NCBI RefSeq assembly: GCF_900635955.1 | Contig: NZ_LR134201.1 | Location: 1,922,001-1,986,000 of the forward strand | Length of the DNA: 64,000 nucleotides | Direction: 5' to 3' | Source: Cedecea lapagei | GTDB lineage: Bacteria > Pseudomonadota > Gammaproteobacteria > Enterobacterales > Enterobacteriaceae | Shown: in pieces, positions 63,393 through 64,000 of the stretch | Layout of the letters: each line of letters opens with the position of its first letter | How positions within the stretch are numbered: position 1 is the first letter of the stretch | Made by a program: the position numbers and the translations under genes | The notes under the pieces: model-generated | What the model was told of the DNA's origin: nothing | Databases searched by the model: none | What the model saw: only the letters and a program-made list of their open reading frames with translations

Positions 63393-64000
63393 TTAAACAA
63401 TATTAATAGAGGCGCCGCGGCCGATGGCATAATAGACAAAACCGCGCCTGTTGAGTCTTTCAGGGTCATAAAGGTTACGACCATCAAAGATAACGGGCTG
63501 TTTCAGCGATTTCTTCATCAGTTCGAAATCCGGAGCCTTAAAGCTCTGCCATTCGGTACAGACAACTAATGCATCAGCGCCCTGTAAGGCGGCCTCTTTG
63601 GTCCCCATCAGCCTTAAATCGCTGCGGTGACCGTAAATACGCTGAGTCTCATCCATGGCTTCAGGATCGTAAGCCTGCACGTCCGCTCCACGCTCCCAGA
63701 GCGCTTCCATCAATACGCGGCTGGAAGCTTCACGCATATCATCCGTATTCGGCTTAAACGACAGGCCCCAGAGCGCAAAAGTTTTCCCTTTCAGATCCTC
63801 GCCGTAGTGGCGGGTAATGAATTCCGGTAATTTTTGCTTTTGGGCATAGTTAACCTCTTCGACCGCCTGCAAAATGCGTGGCGTATAGCCGATCTGCTCG
63901 GCGGTGCGAATCAGCGCCTGGACATCTTTCGGGAAGCATGAACCGCCGTAGCCGCAGCCAGGGTAGATGAAGCTGTAACCAATACGGGAGTCGGAGCCAA
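63393..64000 (-). CDS. ugd: UDP-glucose 6-dehydrogenase, C-terminal part (runs off the right edge)
   Basis: Oxidises UDP-glucose to UDP-glucuronate for polysaccharide and lipid A modification. The visible 202 codons include the catalytic Cys in GCGYGGSCFPKDVQAL, the middle helix QAVEEVNYAQKQ, and the UDP-binding domain (GKTFALWGLSFKPNTDDMRE, EASSRVLMEAL, VVCTEWQSF, IFDGRNLYDP). The N-terminal NAD domain lies beyond the window. Next to hns instead of galU as in E. coli. Confidence 0.95.
   Translation of the reverse strand, partial: GSDSRIGYSFIYPGCGYGGSCFPKDVQALIRTAEQIGYTPRILQAVEEVNYAQKQKLPEFITRHYGEDLKGKTFALWGLSFKPNTDDMREASSRVLMEALWERGADVQAYDPEAMDETQRIYGHRSDLRLMGTKEAALQGADALVVCTEWQSFKAPDFELMKKSLKQPVIFDGRNLYDPERLNRRGFVYYAIGRGASINIV

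Noticed and set aside
1..64000. tRNA or rRNA genes
   Set aside because: I saw no cloverleaf-like or rRNA sequence, but I could not run a dedicated scan.

Overview
The window is chromosomal DNA of a gamma-proteobacterium of the Enterobacteriaceae. Gene order and protein lengths follow the Escherichia coli topA-trp-tonB-opp-adhE-hns segment closely, but the sequences and several gene contents differ from E. coli (no yciGFE between trpA and ompW, a MerR-type gene beside yciO, a different potassium channel beside opp, ugd next to hns). I cannot name the genus from sequence alone.

Layout. 1-7.9 kb: 5' part of topA, yciN, sohB, yciK-btuR, rluB, a MlrA-like regulator, yciO and rnm. 7.9-14.7 kb: complete trp operon with operator, leader peptide, attenuator, trpEDCBA and terminator. 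14.7-17.4 kb: ompW and yciC-yciB-yciA. 17.4-46.2 kb: a 29-kb accessory island between yciA and tonB, which are neighbours in E. coli. 46.3-64 kb: tonB, yciI, yciY, clsA, yciU, a K+ channel gene, oppABCDF, ychE, adhE, tdk, hns and the 3' part of ugd.

The island is a contact-dependent growth inhibition (CDI) locus read leftwards: cdiB, a 5,065-residue cdiA, its immunity gene, then an array of four 'orphan' CdiA C-terminal toxin/immunity modules (CT1-CT4). Three orphans keep a near-identical copy of the pre-toxin region ending at VENN, then switch to an unrelated, A+T-richer toxin tail and a small immunity gene. The modules are promoterless fragments that would be expressed only after recombination into cdiA. 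Four of the five toxin/immunity pairs are followed by a convergent SymE-like gene (one intact, three broken). Two array units end in a copy of the 3' end of yciA, so the array looks built by repeated insertion or amplification at the native yciA end. The upstream regions of the long-type symE copies carry LexA-type boxes, tying them to the SOS response. A nested IS (IS110-family inside IS3-family) has destroyed the CT4 toxin but not its immunity gene.

Most interesting points: the yciA-tailed toxin array with its shared junction, the LexA/hairpin/antisense layout in front of symE and its odd start codon, the giant CdiA, a trp leader peptide with only one Trp codon, a 14-bp inverted repeat in the adhE leader, and the nested IS with a candidate bridge-RNA region.
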